A stretch of 64,000 bases of DNA from Amycolatopsis orientalis DSM 43388. Lineage in GTDB: Bacteria > Actinomycetota > Actinomycetes > Mycobacteriales > Pseudonocardiaceae. Shown one piece after another: positions 1 to 8,490 of the stretch. The notes under the pieces are model-generated. The model was not told the DNA's origin. It made no database searches and was given only the letters and a program-made list of their open reading frames with translations. The stretch spans positions 124,001 through 188,000 of the forward strand of contig NZ_ASXG01000166.1 of assembly GCF_000411975.1 (NCBI RefSeq), given 5' to 3'. The position numbers and the translations under genes were made by a program. Position 1 is the first letter of the stretch, and every line of letters starts with the position of its first letter.

Positions 1-1598
1 ACCGTGACGCTGACCCAGTCCGCCCCGGCAACCGCCGTCGCGGTCGCTTCCACGACCAGTCGCAACACCTCCGCGACCGAAGTCGCGGACAGCAGCGCCT
101 TGCTCAGCGACTCGAACCGGCCCGCGGCGTCCGGCTCGGCCCGGCCCGGATCGCCGGGCCGCACCAGGCCGCCCGTCGCCGTGGCGCGGCCGGCCGTCCG
201 CGCGTTCGGTTCCGCCGCACCGGGTTCGGTCTTCAGCGCGACGGCGGTCCGAACGAAACTCCGGCTGCCGGGAAAACGAACCTCCGGCACGGTGTCCCGG
301 TGCAGCGTCGCCGACGGCGACTCGCCGTAGGCGGCCCGGTAGTGGGCGGCGAACACGCTCGGCGCGTAGCCCCACCGGGCGGCGATCCGGGCGACGCTGT
401 CCTGCTCCGGCACGGCGGCGCGCAGTTCCGCCCGGGCGCGGTCCAGGCGGGCCCGGCGCAGGTAGGCCATCGGGGTCGTGCCGAGGTGCCGGCGGAACGC
501 CAGCTGGACCGCGCGGGCCGAAACCCGGGCCACCGCGGCGATCTCCGCGATGTCGAGGGGCCGGTGCAGATTGGCTTCGATGAACGAGATCGCGCGGCGA
601 AGCGTCCGCGAATGGGCGTCGAGCCCATCCCCGGGCTGCTCGGCCGACGCCGTGTGCGGGAACGTATTCAGCACGGCCACCGCGAGGTAGCGCGCCACCG
701 TCGCCACGGCCAGCGGATTCTCCCCGACCCCGGGCACGCCGAGCACGTCGTCGCGCAGATGCGCGACCGCCGACCGCAGGTGCTGGGCGGCGGTGGCGTC
801 GACCGGCCGGTGGTCGAGCAGCCGCACCGGCCGCTCGACGCCCGCGGCCTGGCTCAGCAGGACCGGATCGAGCAAGGTGATGCTGTACTTGGCGCGCGCG
901 ACCCGTCCGGTGCAGGGCCGGTCCGGCGGCGAGAAAGACACCAGCTCCCCGGGGCCGTACGTCTCGGCTTCCGCCCAGCCGTCGACGCGGTGATCCTCGA
1001 TCGTGCCCGACTCGACGTCGCACAGGCAGATCATGCCCAGCGGCTCGACGTCGTAGCTCATCTCGAACGACAGGTCGAGCCGGTCGGCGCTCAGCCCGCT
1101 CACCGCGTGCCGGCTGAGGTGCGTGCCCGCGTGTCCGGTGTCGCTGCCGATCCGCATCGGGGCGTACGCGCTGCTCAGGAACGCCTCGGTGCGGCCGAGA
1201 TCGTCGCTGTCGAAGGCGAGCGACCGCACCGCTTCGCCGGTCGCGAACGGCGGCGGGACCTCCGCGGCCTCGGCCAGCGCCTCCCCCAGCGACGAGGCCC
1301 GCCGGACTGCCGCGCCGGGATCGGCCTCGTCCAGCACCGCGGTCGTGGCCTGGTCCAGCGCCGCCACCAGCACGCAGTCGCGGTCGCGGGCGAACGAGAC
1401 CAGCGCGCGGGCCAGCTGGGCGGGCAGCGGACTGGCAGCTCGCAGGTCGACCACCACGCGCGTACCCGGCGCGAGGGTGCGGTCCGCCGCGTGCAGGGCC
1501 TCGACGACTTCGGCCGAGTGGGTCGTCGCGAGCCGGTCCGGCAGGGTCAGCACCACGGCCTTCCCGAACTGCCGAGGCGTGATCTTCAGCTCGGTCAC
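1..1598 (-). CDS. STAS-like / AraC / GAF composite transcriptional regulator (3' end outside window)
   Basis: The GTG start at 1598 gives MTELKITPRQFGK, and the frame stays open to the left edge, so 532 residues are visible and the C-terminus is missing. Residues about 1-100 resemble a small STAS-like domain. About 110-300 look like the ligand-binding part of AraC-family activators. About 320-420 form the double helix-turn-helix, with conserved HRPLDIAEIAAVARVS and GTTPMAYLRRARLDRAR stretches. The last visible residues (LRLVVEATATAVAGADWVSV) read like the start of a GAF sensor domain. STAS-like and GAF parts on one AraC protein are unusual. The STAS call is weaker than the AraC call. It is transcribed alone, away from Sua5. 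Confidence 0.75.
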   Translation of the reverse strand, partial: MTELKITPRQFGKAVVLTLPDRLATTHSAEVVEALHAADRTLAPGTRVVVDLRAASPLPAQLARALVSFARDRDCVLVAALDQATTAVLDEADPGAAVRRASSLGEALAEAAEVPPPFATGEAVRSLAFDSDDLGRTEAFLSSAYAPMRIGSDTGHAGTHLSRHAVSGLSADRLDLSFEMSYDVEPLGMICLCDVESGTIEDHRVDGWAEAETYGPGELVSFSPPDRPCTGRVARAKYSITLLDPVLLSQAAGVERPVRLLDHRPVDATAAQHLRSAVAHLRDDVLGVPGVGENPLAVATVARYLAVAVLNTFPHTASAEQPGDGLDAHSRTLRRAISFIEANLHRPLDIAEIAAVARVSARAVQLAFRRHLGTTPMAYLRRARLDRARAELRAAVPEQDSVARIAARWGYAPSVFAAHYRAAYGESPSATLHRDTVPEVRFPGSRSFVRTAVALKTEPGAAEPNARTAGRATATGGLVRPGDPGRAEPDAAGRFESLSKALLSATSVAEVLRLVVEATATAVAGADWVSVT

Positions 1599-1886
1599 GA
1601 CAGCCGCACGGCCCCGTTTCGCGCGAAGCCGCCCGGGGCGGGCTGGTCTGCGCGGCTGCGCGCGCAACGGGATTCTCGGCACTCGGCGGTCGCCACTCGC
1701 ACTCCTAGGAGCGGGCCTGACCGGGCGCGGGGCGCACCTCAGCCAGGGGGTCGTGGACGCTGCCTGCTTAACGCACCAACGAAAGAGCTTACTGGGCACG
1801 ATCTCCGGCCGGAGCGGGGCACGCCGGAGCGAACACCGGACTGTTCACTGTGGACTGACCAGCTCCGCCGCCGACCGCCGGGAAGC

Positions 1887-2858
1887 TCAGCCGCGCGGCC
1901 CCGCGGCCCGGCGGAGGCGGTTCGCGATCGCGAGGCCGAGGCCCGTTTCCTCCGGGAGCGACGCGACGATCAGGTCGCAGCCCTGCCGGTCCAGCTCGCG
2001 AAGGAAGCCGTAAAGGCCGCGGGCGTACTCGGCCGGCGAAGCCGGAACCTCGACCACGGCCCGGACCTGCGGCGCCGCACCGTTGTGCGAAGGCGGCAGG
2101 AAGACGCCCACTTGATGCCCGCGTTCCCGCGCGCTCTCGGCTTCGGCGACCACCTGGCCGGGCTCGACGAGAACAACCCTCGCCCGCGGCGCGTAATGCG
2201 ACGGATGCTGGCCAGGCACCCGGATCGGGCTCACCGACGGCACCTCGAGCGAGCCGCCGAGCACCGCCTCGAGGTCCTCCCGGGGCACGCCGCCGGGACG
2301 CAGCACGCTGAGGGTGTCGCCGGTGGCGTCGACGATGGTGGACTCGACGCCGACCTGGCAGGGCCCGCCGTCGAGCACGAAATCGACCGCGTCGCCCAGC
2401 TCCGCGCGGACGTGGTCGGCCGTGGTCGGGCTGACCGAGCCGAACCGGTTGGCCGAGGGGGCCGCGGCGCCGCCGCCGAACGCCGTCAGCAGCTCCAGCG
2501 CCACCGGATGGCCCGGAACGCGCACCCCCACCGTCTCCAGGCCGCCGGTCGCCGCCGACGAGACCCGCGGGCCGCGCCGCAGCACCAAGGTCAGCGGCCC
2601 CGGCCAGAACCGCTCGGCCAGCAGCCGGGCGGGCTCGGGCACCTTCTCGACCCAGCCGTCCAGATACTCGGCGCCGGCCACGTGCACGATCAGCGGATGC
2701 GTGGGCGGGCGGCCTTTCGCCTGGAAGATGCGGGCGACGGCGGCCGGATCCGAGGCGTCGGCGCCGAGGCCGTAGACCGTCTCGGTCGGGAAGGCCACCA
2801 GGCCCCCTCCGCGCAGCACCCCGGCCGCCTTCTCGATGTCGCCAGCTGCCGCGGTCAC
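1887..2858 (-). CDS. sua5: L-threonylcarbamoyladenylate synthase, Sua5 type
   Basis: A 323-residue protein with an N-terminal YrdC domain and a C-terminal Sua5 extension. The YrdC part has PTETVYGLG (residues about 24-32), KGRP (48-51) and PSAN, which bind threonine, bicarbonate and ATP in this family. The Sua5 part begins near the HPSHYAPRA motif around residue 200. The enzyme makes threonylcarbamoyl-AMP, the precursor of t6A37 in ANN-decoding tRNAs, in the cytoplasm. Actinobacterial versions are often about 215 residues without the Sua5 domain, so this long form is notable. It lies 68 bp downstream of the MEDS-HATPase gene on the same strand. Confidence 0.93.
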   Translation of the reverse strand: MTAAAGDIEKAAGVLRGGGLVAFPTETVYGLGADASDPAAVARIFQAKGRPPTHPLIVHVAGAEYLDGWVEKVPEPARLLAERFWPGPLTLVLRRGPRVSSAATGGLETVGVRVPGHPVALELLTAFGGGAAAPSANRFGSVSPTTADHVRAELGDAVDFVLDGGPCQVGVESTIVDATGDTLSVLRPGGVPREDLEAVLGGSLEVPSVSPIRVPGQHPSHYAPRARVVLVEPGQVVAEAESARERGHQVGVFLPPSHNGAAPQVRAVVEVPASPAEYARGLYGFLRELDRQGCDLIVASLPEETGLGLAIANRLRRAAGPRG

Positions 2859-2926
2859 GCTCGCCCTTTCCTGCCAGACGGATAGCTTTCTCGCCTACCA
2901 GCGTAAGCCGCGCGCGCCGGGGCGCT

Positions 2927-3862
2927 TCACCCGGCGGCGAACCTCGCCTCCAGCGTCGACCCGGCCGGGTCCGCATGGATCCGCACCAGGTCCGCGAGAT
3001 GGTTGACCAGCAGCAGTCCGCGGCCCCGGACCTGGTCCGGCGCCGCCGGGAGGCGGCCGGCCATCGGATCCGCGAGCCACCCCTCGTCCCGGACCTGGCA
3101 CACCAGGTCGCCGTCGGCGAACCCCAGCCGCACCAGCGCGGCCCCGCTGCCGTGCTCCACGCTGTTGACCGCCAGCTCCGACACCGCCATCACCACGTCC
3201 TCGACCCGGTCCTCGGCGAGACCGTGCCGCCGCGCCGTCTCGGCGGTCACCCGGCGGAGCTCGACCAGGTCGGGTTCCGCGACGACCCACGACTGGGCGC
3301 CAGGCGGGGGCGGCAGTGCGCGGTTGTAGTCGGCGACCACGGCGTCCGGGGCGTAGTCGCCGCTCGCGTGCCACTCCCCCGCGCCGTCGATCAGCCACGG
3401 ATGCGTCCGCAGCGCATCCGACAGTTCGGTCGCGCCCAGCGCTTCGGCGTCGTACGGGCACAGAATGGTCGCCCAGCGGCCCTCGAACGCCACATTGATC
3501 AACGCTTCGTGCTGGGCGCACGCCGGGTACTCCGCCGCGGAGCGGCCCGCCCAGACCGGCTCCCCGACGATCCGCACGTGCCGGTCCGGATGCCCGTCGG
3601 CGAACGCGCGCAGCACGCCCGGGATGATCCGCCCCGGATTGCGGCCCGCCTCGGTCATGTCGACCAGCAGCACCCGCTCGGCGTCGGCGCCCAGCTCGGC
3701 CCGCACGAGGCGCACGTGCTCCGGCGGCGCGGCGACCGCGACCGGTTCGTCCGCGGCGAGCCCCTCGCGCACGAACGAGCTCACCCCGGCCACGAATTCG
3801 CCGTCGCTCCGGTAGAACAGCGCTGGATGCAGAAACGCCTGGTCCGCGTACGTCACAGACAC
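2927..3862 (-). CDS. MEDS-domain sensor with anti-sigma-type HATPase domain
   Basis: A 311-residue soluble protein. Residues about 10-175 match the MEDS sensory domain (HPALFYRSDGEFVAGVSSFV and following), which in known members senses small molecules. Residues about 195-305 are a histidine-kinase-like ATPase of the RsbW/SpoIIAB class, with an N-box (MAVSELAVNSVEHG) and a glycine-rich ATP lid (RGRGLLLVNHL). No phosphoacceptor His domain is present, so a role as a serine kinase or anti-sigma partner is more likely than a two-component sensor. It is preceded by a possible stress-sigma promoter and lies near a STAS protein at 8847. A link between them is inference. Confidence 0.85.
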   Translation of the reverse strand: MSVTYADQAFLHPALFYRSDGEFVAGVSSFVREGLAADEPVAVAAPPEHVRLVRAELGADAERVLLVDMTEAGRNPGRIIPGVLRAFADGHPDRHVRIVGEPVWAGRSAAEYPACAQHEALINVAFEGRWATILCPYDAEALGATELSDALRTHPWLIDGAGEWHASGDYAPDAVVADYNRALPPPPGAQSWVVAEPDLVELRRVTAETARRHGLAEDRVEDVVMAVSELAVNSVEHGSGAALVRLGFADGDLVCQVRDEGWLADPMAGRLPAAPDQVRGRGLLLVNHLADLVRIHADPAGSTLEARFAAG

Positions 3863-3955
3863 CCCGCCGGAAACCGCCGCTTCTCCGCGGGCACCACGAT
3901 CACTACCTCGGCTCTGCCGTCCGCCGGACGGCTCGGTTCACCTTGCCCGGCCAGG

Positions 3956-3980
3956 CTACCCAGCTTGGGCGAGGCCATGC
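3956..3980 (-). promoter_or_regulatory. Possible SigB/SigF-like promoter for the MEDS-HATPase gene
   Basis: On the minus strand GCAT (3980-3977) and GGGTAG (3961-3956) are separated by 15 bp. This fits the loose GNNT-N14-16-GGGTA pattern of actinobacterial stress sigma factors. It lies about 93 bp before the start codon. The same GGGTAGCC core recurs at 6202 and 9271. The -35 match is weak. Confidence 0.35.
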
Positions 3981-4012
3981 ATCGCCAGCGCGCCGAACCT
4001 TGCTCTGACACA

Positions 4013-4037
4013 TTGACAACTTTCTTCAAATCGTCAA
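4013..4037. promoter_or_regulatory. Candidate operator and -35 element of the TetR/PaaK-like operon
   Basis: TTGAC (4013-4017) and GTCAA (4033-4037) form the outer arms of an imperfect 25-bp palindrome, and TTGACA at 4013-4018 could be a -35 hexamer. It ends 10 bp before the GTG start at 4048, so transcription may be nearly leaderless and self-repressed by the TetR protein. Confidence 0.45.
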
Positions 4038-4047
4038 ACCTGTACTG

Positions 4048-4770
4048 GTGAGCGTGAACGAGACCGAGCGGGAACAGGCGATCCTCGACGCGGCGGCCGG
4101 GCTGTTGCTCCGGTTCGGCTACGCGAAGCTGACGATGGGCGATGTCGCCGGCGCCGTCGATCTCCACCGCGGCCTGGTCTATCTGTGCTTCAAGTCGAAG
4201 GACGACCTCGTCGACGCCGTGGTCGCCCGCGAACTCGACCGGTACGCGACGGCGTGGCGCGAGCGGCTGGAGGCCGACCCCGAAGGCGGCAGCGTCGGGA
4301 GCATGGCCCGGGCCATGCTGGGCGCGCTGAAGACGTTGCCGCTCGCCGCGGCGATCGTCGCCCGGGACGAGGAGGTCTTCGGCAAATACCTCCGCAAGCC
4401 CGGGAGCCATTTCCAGCGGCAGCCCCCGGCGGCGCGGACCCGGGAATTCCTCGACGCGATGCGCGACGCGGGCGTGCTCCGTCCCGAGGTCGACACCCGC
4501 GCCATGGCTTTCCTCACCGATGCGCTGACCCCGGCCGTCCGGCGCGCCTTCCTCCGCGGCGGCGACGCTCCCGCGGACCCGGAGCAGCCGTCGTGGGAGC
4601 AGGTGCTGGAAACGCTGGTCGACCTGCTCGACCGCACGCTGACCCCGCCCGGGGCGGATCTCGCCGCGGGCAAGGCGATCCTGGTCGAGGGGCTGGACAA
4701 AGCCCGGGCCGGGTTCGCGCCTCGAAACCACCGGACGAACGAGCACGGGGGTGCGGACGAGAATGACTGA
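4048..4770 (+). CDS. TetR family transcriptional regulator
   Basis: A 240-residue protein with an N-terminal TetR helix-turn-helix (residues about 9-56: AILDAAAGLLLRFGYAKLTM, then the recognition helix LHRGLVYLCFKSKDDL). The long divergent C-terminal part would bind a ligand. The GTG at 4048 is chosen because it directly follows the promoter-like palindrome at 4013-4037. Its stop overlaps the start of the next gene by 8 bp if that gene begins at 4763, so both are co-translated. The likely target is its own operon with the adenylate-forming enzyme; the ligand is unknown. Confidence 0.88.
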   Translation: MSVNETEREQAILDAAAGLLLRFGYAKLTMGDVAGAVDLHRGLVYLCFKSKDDLVDAVVARELDRYATAWRERLEADPEGGSVGSMARAMLGALKTLPLAAAIVARDEEVFGKYLRKPGSHFQRQPPAARTREFLDAMRDAGVLRPEVDTRAMAFLTDALTPAVRRAFLRGGDAPADPEQPSWEQVLETLVDLLDRTLTPPGADLAAGKAILVEGLDKARAGFAPRNHRTNEHGGADEND

Positions 4771-6145
4771 AAAGATCTCGTGGCTGAGGCGCGACGCCCG
4801 GCGGGCTCGCAAGGAAGCGCGGGCATCCGGAACGGCCCCGCTCGCCCAGCGGCAGCGGGAGCGGCTGGCCGACCTCGTCGCGTACGCGCGCGCCCAGTCG
4901 CCCTACTACGCGAAGCTGTACCAGGGGTTGCCGGACCGAGTGGACGATCCGGCATTGCTGCCGGTCACCGACAAGACGACGTTGACCCGGCATTTCGACG
5001 ACTGGGTGACCGACCGCGACGTCACCTTCTCCGCCGTGACCGCCTTCGTCGACGACCCGGACCGGATCGGAAGGCGGTTCCTCGGCAAGTACTCGATCGC
5101 GACGACGTCGGGCACCAGCGGCCACCGCGGCGTGTTCGCGCTCGACGAGCGGTACCAGAACGTCGCCGGCGCGCTGGGGCTCGTCGCGTACGCCTCGCTC
5201 GGCGCGGGCCCGATCGCCGGGATGCTGGCCCGGGGTTTCCGGCTCGCGCTGGTGGGCGCGACCGGCGGCCACTACGTCAGTTTCGCCGGGTACACCCAGG
5301 CGACCCGGGAAAGCGCTTGGCGCAGAAGGATTCTGCGGGCTTTCTCGGTGCACCTGCCGATGCCGGAGCTCGTCGCCCGGCTCAACGCCTACCGGCCCGC
5401 CGCCGTCATCGGGTACGCCAGCGTCATCCGGCTGCTGGCCGCCGAGCAGGAAGCCGGCCGGCTGCGGATCAGGCCGGCGCTGGTGCAACCGGCCGGCGAC
5501 GCGATGACCACCGCGGACACCGAGCGCATCGCGGCCGCGTTCCGGACCGCCGTCCGCCCGATCTACTCGTGCACCGAGTGCACCTACCTCAGCAACGGCT
5601 GCGCCCACGGCTGGTACCACGTCAACAGCGACTGGGCGGTGCTGGAACCGGTCGACGCCGAGTTCCGGCCGACACCGCCCGGGCAGGTTTCGCACACCGT
5701 GCTGCTGACCAATCTCGCCAACCGGGTCCAGCCGTTCCTGCGCTACAACCTCGGCGACTCCGTCCTGCCGCGCCCCGACCCGTGTCCGTGCGGCAACCCG
5801 CTCCCGGCGGTCCGCGTGCACGGCCGGGCGGGCGACATCCTGTCTTTCCCCAGCGGGCGCGGCGAATCCGTCGCGCTCGCGCCGATGGTGTTCAGCACGC
5901 TGTTCGACCGGATTCCGGGGGTGGAACTGTTCCAGGTCGAGCAGACCGCCCCGACGACGCTGCGGATTCGCCTGCTGCTCGCCGACGGCACCGAACCCGA
6001 GCAGGTGTGGCAGCGGATCCGGTCCGAGGCGGAAGGGCTGCTCGCCGACAACGGGCTCCGCTCCGTCGCCCTGGAACGGGCCGAGGAACCGCCGCGGCAG
6101 GAACCCGGCGGGGGCAAGTACCGGGCGGTCGTCCCGTACCGCTGA
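4763..6145 (+). CDS. PaaK-like (phenylacetate-CoA ligase/F390 synthetase family) adenylate-forming enzyme
   Basis: A 460-residue protein with the AMP-binding P-loop TTSGTSGHRG near residue 115, YNLGDS near 330, and a Cys-rich CPCGNPLP segment typical of PaaK/CapK-type ligases. Enzymes of this group activate a carboxylic acid as acyl-AMP. The substrate here is unknown. ATG 4763 overlaps the TetR stop; a GTG at 4751 would add four residues. No acyl carrier or monooxygenase gene is beside it. The next gene is a decayed aldehyde dehydrogenase, so an aromatic aldehyde to acid to thioester route may once have operated here (inference). Confidence 0.82.
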   Translation: MTEKISWLRRDARRARKEARASGTAPLAQRQRERLADLVAYARAQSPYYAKLYQGLPDRVDDPALLPVTDKTTLTRHFDDWVTDRDVTFSAVTAFVDDPDRIGRRFLGKYSIATTSGTSGHRGVFALDERYQNVAGALGLVAYASLGAGPIAGMLARGFRLALVGATGGHYVSFAGYTQATRESAWRRRILRAFSVHLPMPELVARLNAYRPAAVIGYASVIRLLAAEQEAGRLRIRPALVQPAGDAMTTADTERIAAAFRTAVRPIYSCTECTYLSNGCAHGWYHVNSDWAVLEPVDAEFRPTPPGQVSHTVLLTNLANRVQPFLRYNLGDSVLPRPDPCPCGNPLPAVRVHGRAGDILSFPSGRGESVALAPMVFSTLFDRIPGVELFQVEQTAPTTLRIRLLLADGTEPEQVWQRIRSEAEGLLADNGLRSVALERAEEPPRQEPGGGKYRAVVPYR

Positions 6146-6182
6146 CAGCGGGACCGGCTGCGCCCCGACGCCCGCCGTCGGC

Positions 6183-6207
6183 GTTTGCCTGCGCCGCACC
6201 CGGGTAG
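6183..6207 (+). promoter_or_regulatory. SigB/SigF-like stress promoter
   Basis: GTTT (6183-6186), 15 bp, GGGTAG (6202-6207), 33 bp before the GTG of the aldehyde dehydrogenase pseudogene. It matches the mycobacterial SigF and Streptomyces SigB pattern (GTTT-N15-17-GGGTA). Since the pseudogene is broken, this promoter may now serve mainly the copper storage protein gene downstream. Confidence 0.6.
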
Positions 6208-6240
6208 CCGACCCCGCGTATCCGGACGAAAGGACGGCAC

Positions 6241-7114
6241 GTGGGACTGCTCGACGACCGGGGCCGCTGGTCCGGCCGGGTGTTCACCGGCGAGTGGACG
6301 CACACCGGCGGCGCCGCGCCCTCGACCGAACCCGCCACCGGCGACGAACTCGGCCAGGTCGACACGGCCCGCCGCCGACTACCTCGCCCGTTCCGCAGCC
6401 GCGGCGGCCGACCGCGGGCAGGCCTGGGCCCACGCCGACTACCGCGAGCGCGCCCGCGTCCCGCGCCGCCCTGTTCGGCCGCCACCGCGACGAGATCGCC
6501 GGCTGGATCGCCCGGGAGGCCGGAAAGACCGCCTCGGCGGTCGAACTCGAACTGGACCTCGCCCTCGACGAACTGCACGCAGCCGCGGCGCTGGCGAGCG
6601 CGCCGTGGGGCACGCTGCTGCCCACCACCCAGGAAGGCCGCACCAGCATTGCCCGGCGCGTCCCCTTCGGCGTGGTCGCGGTGATGGCACCGGGGAACTT
6701 CCCGCTCGTCCTGGCCCTGCGCTCGGTCGCCCCGGCGCTCGCGACCGGCAACGCGGTCGTCCTCAAGACCGCCAGCGACACGACGATCTGCTGCGGCGTG
6801 GTCATCGCGCGGCTCTTCGAGGAGGCCGGGCTGCCCTCGGGCGTATTGCCCGCCTCGCCGACGGCCTGCGAGTCGGCGATTCCCGCGAGGACGTCGATCT
6901 GGGCCCGGTCGTCGACTCCGGCCAGGCCGACCGGATCGAAGCCGTCATGACCCACGTCAACGACCAGACCGTGAACGACGAAACCCTCGCGCCGTTCGGC
7001 GGGATCGGCGATTCCGGCGGGAGCAGCCGGTTCGGCTCCTTCGTCAACCTCGACGAGTTCACCCGCTGGCAATGGGTGACGGTCCGGGACGAGCAAAGCC
7101 GCCCCCGGCTCTGA
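6241..7114 (+). pseudogene. Aldehyde dehydrogenase (benzaldehyde-dehydrogenase-like), frameshifted and internally deleted
   Basis: Recognisable pieces lie in three frames: MGLLDDRGRWSGRVF (from 6241), ADYLARSAAAAADRGQAWAH (second frame), GRHRDEIAGWIAREAGKTA through VVAVMAPGNFPLVLALRSVA (third frame), then RLADGLRVGDSREDVDLGPV and HVNDQTVNDETLAPFGGIGD back in the second frame. An intact enzyme has about 480 residues; here about 290 codons remain. Two segments are gone, including the region that carries the catalytic Glu and Cys. The combination of frameshifts and clean deletions makes sequencing error an unlikely sole cause. The intact relative would oxidise an aromatic aldehyde with NAD(P). 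Confidence 0.85.
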
Positions 7115-7143
7115 ACCCGGCCCCGCGAAAGGAGAAACACGCC

Positions 7144-7554
7144 ATGACGCTGCCCCTGATCGAAAGCCACCCGGAACAGCTGGGCGGTCTCGACCCGACC
7201 GCCATCGCGAACTGCGTCGACGAATGCCTCGCCTGCTCCCGCACGTGCACCGGGTGCGCCGACGCCTGCCTGTCCGAACGAGACCCGGCCAGCCTCGTCC
7301 ACTGCATCCGCACCGACCTCGACTGCGCGGACCTCTGCGCCACGACGGCTCGCGTGCTGTCCCGCCGGACCGGGACGAACGGCGTACTGGACGCGCTGCT
7401 GCGGGCCTGCGAACAGGCGTGCCGGACTTGCGCCGACGAATGCGGCCGGCACGCCGCGCACCACCGGCATTGCGCGCTGTGCGAGGAAGCCTGCCGCAGT
7501 TGCGCGGACGCTTGCCAGCAACTGAGCGCCCATCTCGTCGGCACCGGGAAGTGA
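7144..7554 (+). CDS. Four-helix-bundle copper storage protein (Csp/DUF326-like)
   Basis: A 136-residue protein with 18 cysteines in four helical clusters: CVDECLACSRTCTGCADAC, then three, four and five Cys in later helices, mostly spaced CxxC or CxxxC and facing one side. This is the hallmark of cytosolic Csp copper storage proteins, which load many Cu(I) ions into a four-helix bundle. There is no signal peptide. The ATG at 7144 has GAAAGGAG 8 bp upstream. It lies 29 bp after the pseudogene and 9 bp before an SRPBCC gene, so it is probably read from the stress promoter at 6183. Confidence 0.9.
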   Translation: MTLPLIESHPEQLGGLDPTAIANCVDECLACSRTCTGCADACLSERDPASLVHCIRTDLDCADLCATTARVLSRRTGTNGVLDALLRACEQACRTCADECGRHAAHHRHCALCEEACRSCADACQQLSAHLVGTGK

Positions 7555-7563
7555 TCCGCGGCC

Positions 7564-7965
7564 ATGGCCGAATTCGAATGCGAACGACGAATCGCCGCCG
7601 ACGCGGGCACCGTGTTCCGCACCGCCGCGGACCGGTCCACTTTGGACCGCTGGCTGCCCGGCACCGTGTCGGTCCACCCGGCCGAACCGCCCGGCGTCGA
7701 CGTCGACGTGGCCGGCGCCACCGGCGAACCCGGCCTGCTGCGGGAACGCCGCGACCAGTTCCGGCTCGAATGGGGACGGCGGGGCAGCCCGGACTACAGC
7801 GGCTGGCTCCAGGTGGCCTCCGCCGAGGGCGGCACCAGCTACGCGACGCTGCACCTGTCGTTCCTCGGCGACGATCCGCGCAACCACGGCGGCGAACCGG
7901 CCGAGCACGTCGACCGGCAGCTGCGCGAATCCCTCGACCGGCTGGCCGCACTGGTCGAGGGCTGA
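7564..7965 (+). CDS. SRPBCC family protein
   Basis: A 133-residue protein whose pattern (CERRIAADAGTVFRTAADRS at the N-terminus, alternating strands, and a long C-terminal helix VDRQLRESLDRLAALVEG) fits the START/SRPBCC helix-grip fold that encloses hydrophobic ligands. It starts 9 bp after the copper storage gene. A second SRPBCC gene (9322) lies in the same stress-promoter cluster. The ligand or reaction cannot be read from the sequence. Confidence 0.72.
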   Translation: MAEFECERRIAADAGTVFRTAADRSTLDRWLPGTVSVHPAEPPGVDVDVAGATGEPGLLRERRDQFRLEWGRRGSPDYSGWLQVASAEGGTSYATLHLSFLGDDPRNHGGEPAEHVDRQLRESLDRLAALVEG

Positions 7966-7979
7966 GCAGCCGCTTTCCC

Positions 7980-8004
7980 GGTTGCCCGAGGCCGGGCCGG
8001 GTAC
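7980..8004 (+). promoter_or_regulatory. SigB/SigF-like stress promoter, near-leaderless
   Basis: GGTT (7980-7983), 15 bp, GGGTAC (7999-8004). The ATG at 8014 is only 9 bp after the -10-like element, so the transcript would begin at or just before the start codon. No other ribosome-binding sequence is seen, which fits leaderless translation. Confidence 0.55.
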
Positions 8005-8013
8005 CTCGGCCGG

Positions 8014-8490
8014 ATGGACACGTTGCTCGGCATTTACCTCAACGACCAGCTGGCGATGGGACTGGCGTGGCGCGAACTGGCCCGCCGGGCCGCCCGCCGC
8101 CACCGCGGCACGGAATTCGAGGTGCCGCTTCGGGAAGCGGCCTCGGCGATCGCGGAGGACGTGCGCACGTTCCGCGGAGTCATGCGGGCAGTGCCGGTGC
8201 GCGCGAACCCGCTGAAGGCCGGGCTCGCCGTCGCGGCCGAACGGCTGAGCCGGTTCAAGCCGAACGGCAGGATCGCGTCGTACTCGCCGCTGAGCCGGTT
8301 CTGGGAACTCGAAGCGCTGGCCATGGGCATCGAAGGCAAGAAGATCCTCTGGACCACGCTGCGCGACGCGGCGAACCTCGGAAACCGGCTGGCCGACGTG
8401 GATTTCGGCGCCCTGCTCGTCCGCGCGGACCGGCAACGCTCGCTGCTGGAGCCGGCGCGGGTGCGGGCGGGCGCGGAGGCGTTCGCGTGA
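8014..8490 (+). CDS. Conserved helical protein of unknown function
   Basis: A 158-residue, mostly helical protein beginning MDTLLGIYLNDQLAMGLAWR. I do not recognise a named family. The regular spacing of hydrophobic and charged residues and the four long predicted helices resemble ferritin-like or four-helix-bundle proteins, but no complete iron-binding ExxH set is visible. It follows a stress-sigma-like promoter almost without leader and sits between an SRPBCC and a STAS gene, which suggests a general stress protein (inference). Confidence 0.65.
   Translation: MDTLLGIYLNDQLAMGLAWRELARRAARRHRGTEFEVPLREAASAIAEDVRTFRGVMRAVPVRANPLKAGLAVAAERLSRFKPNGRIASYSPLSRFWELEALAMGIEGKKILWTTLRDAANLGNRLADVDFGALLVRADRQRSLLEPARVRAGAEAFA

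Noticed and set aside
300..2885. Long open frame of 861 codons on the plus strand
   Set aside because: It is antisense to the AraC and Sua5 genes, is Arg/Gly/His-rich and shows no domain; long false frames are normal in DNA this GC-rich.
6241..6684. 147-residue ORF as an intact gene
   Set aside because: Only its first 40 or so residues are aldehyde-dehydrogenase-like; the rest is an out-of-frame Arg/Pro run, and the true continuation is in other frames.
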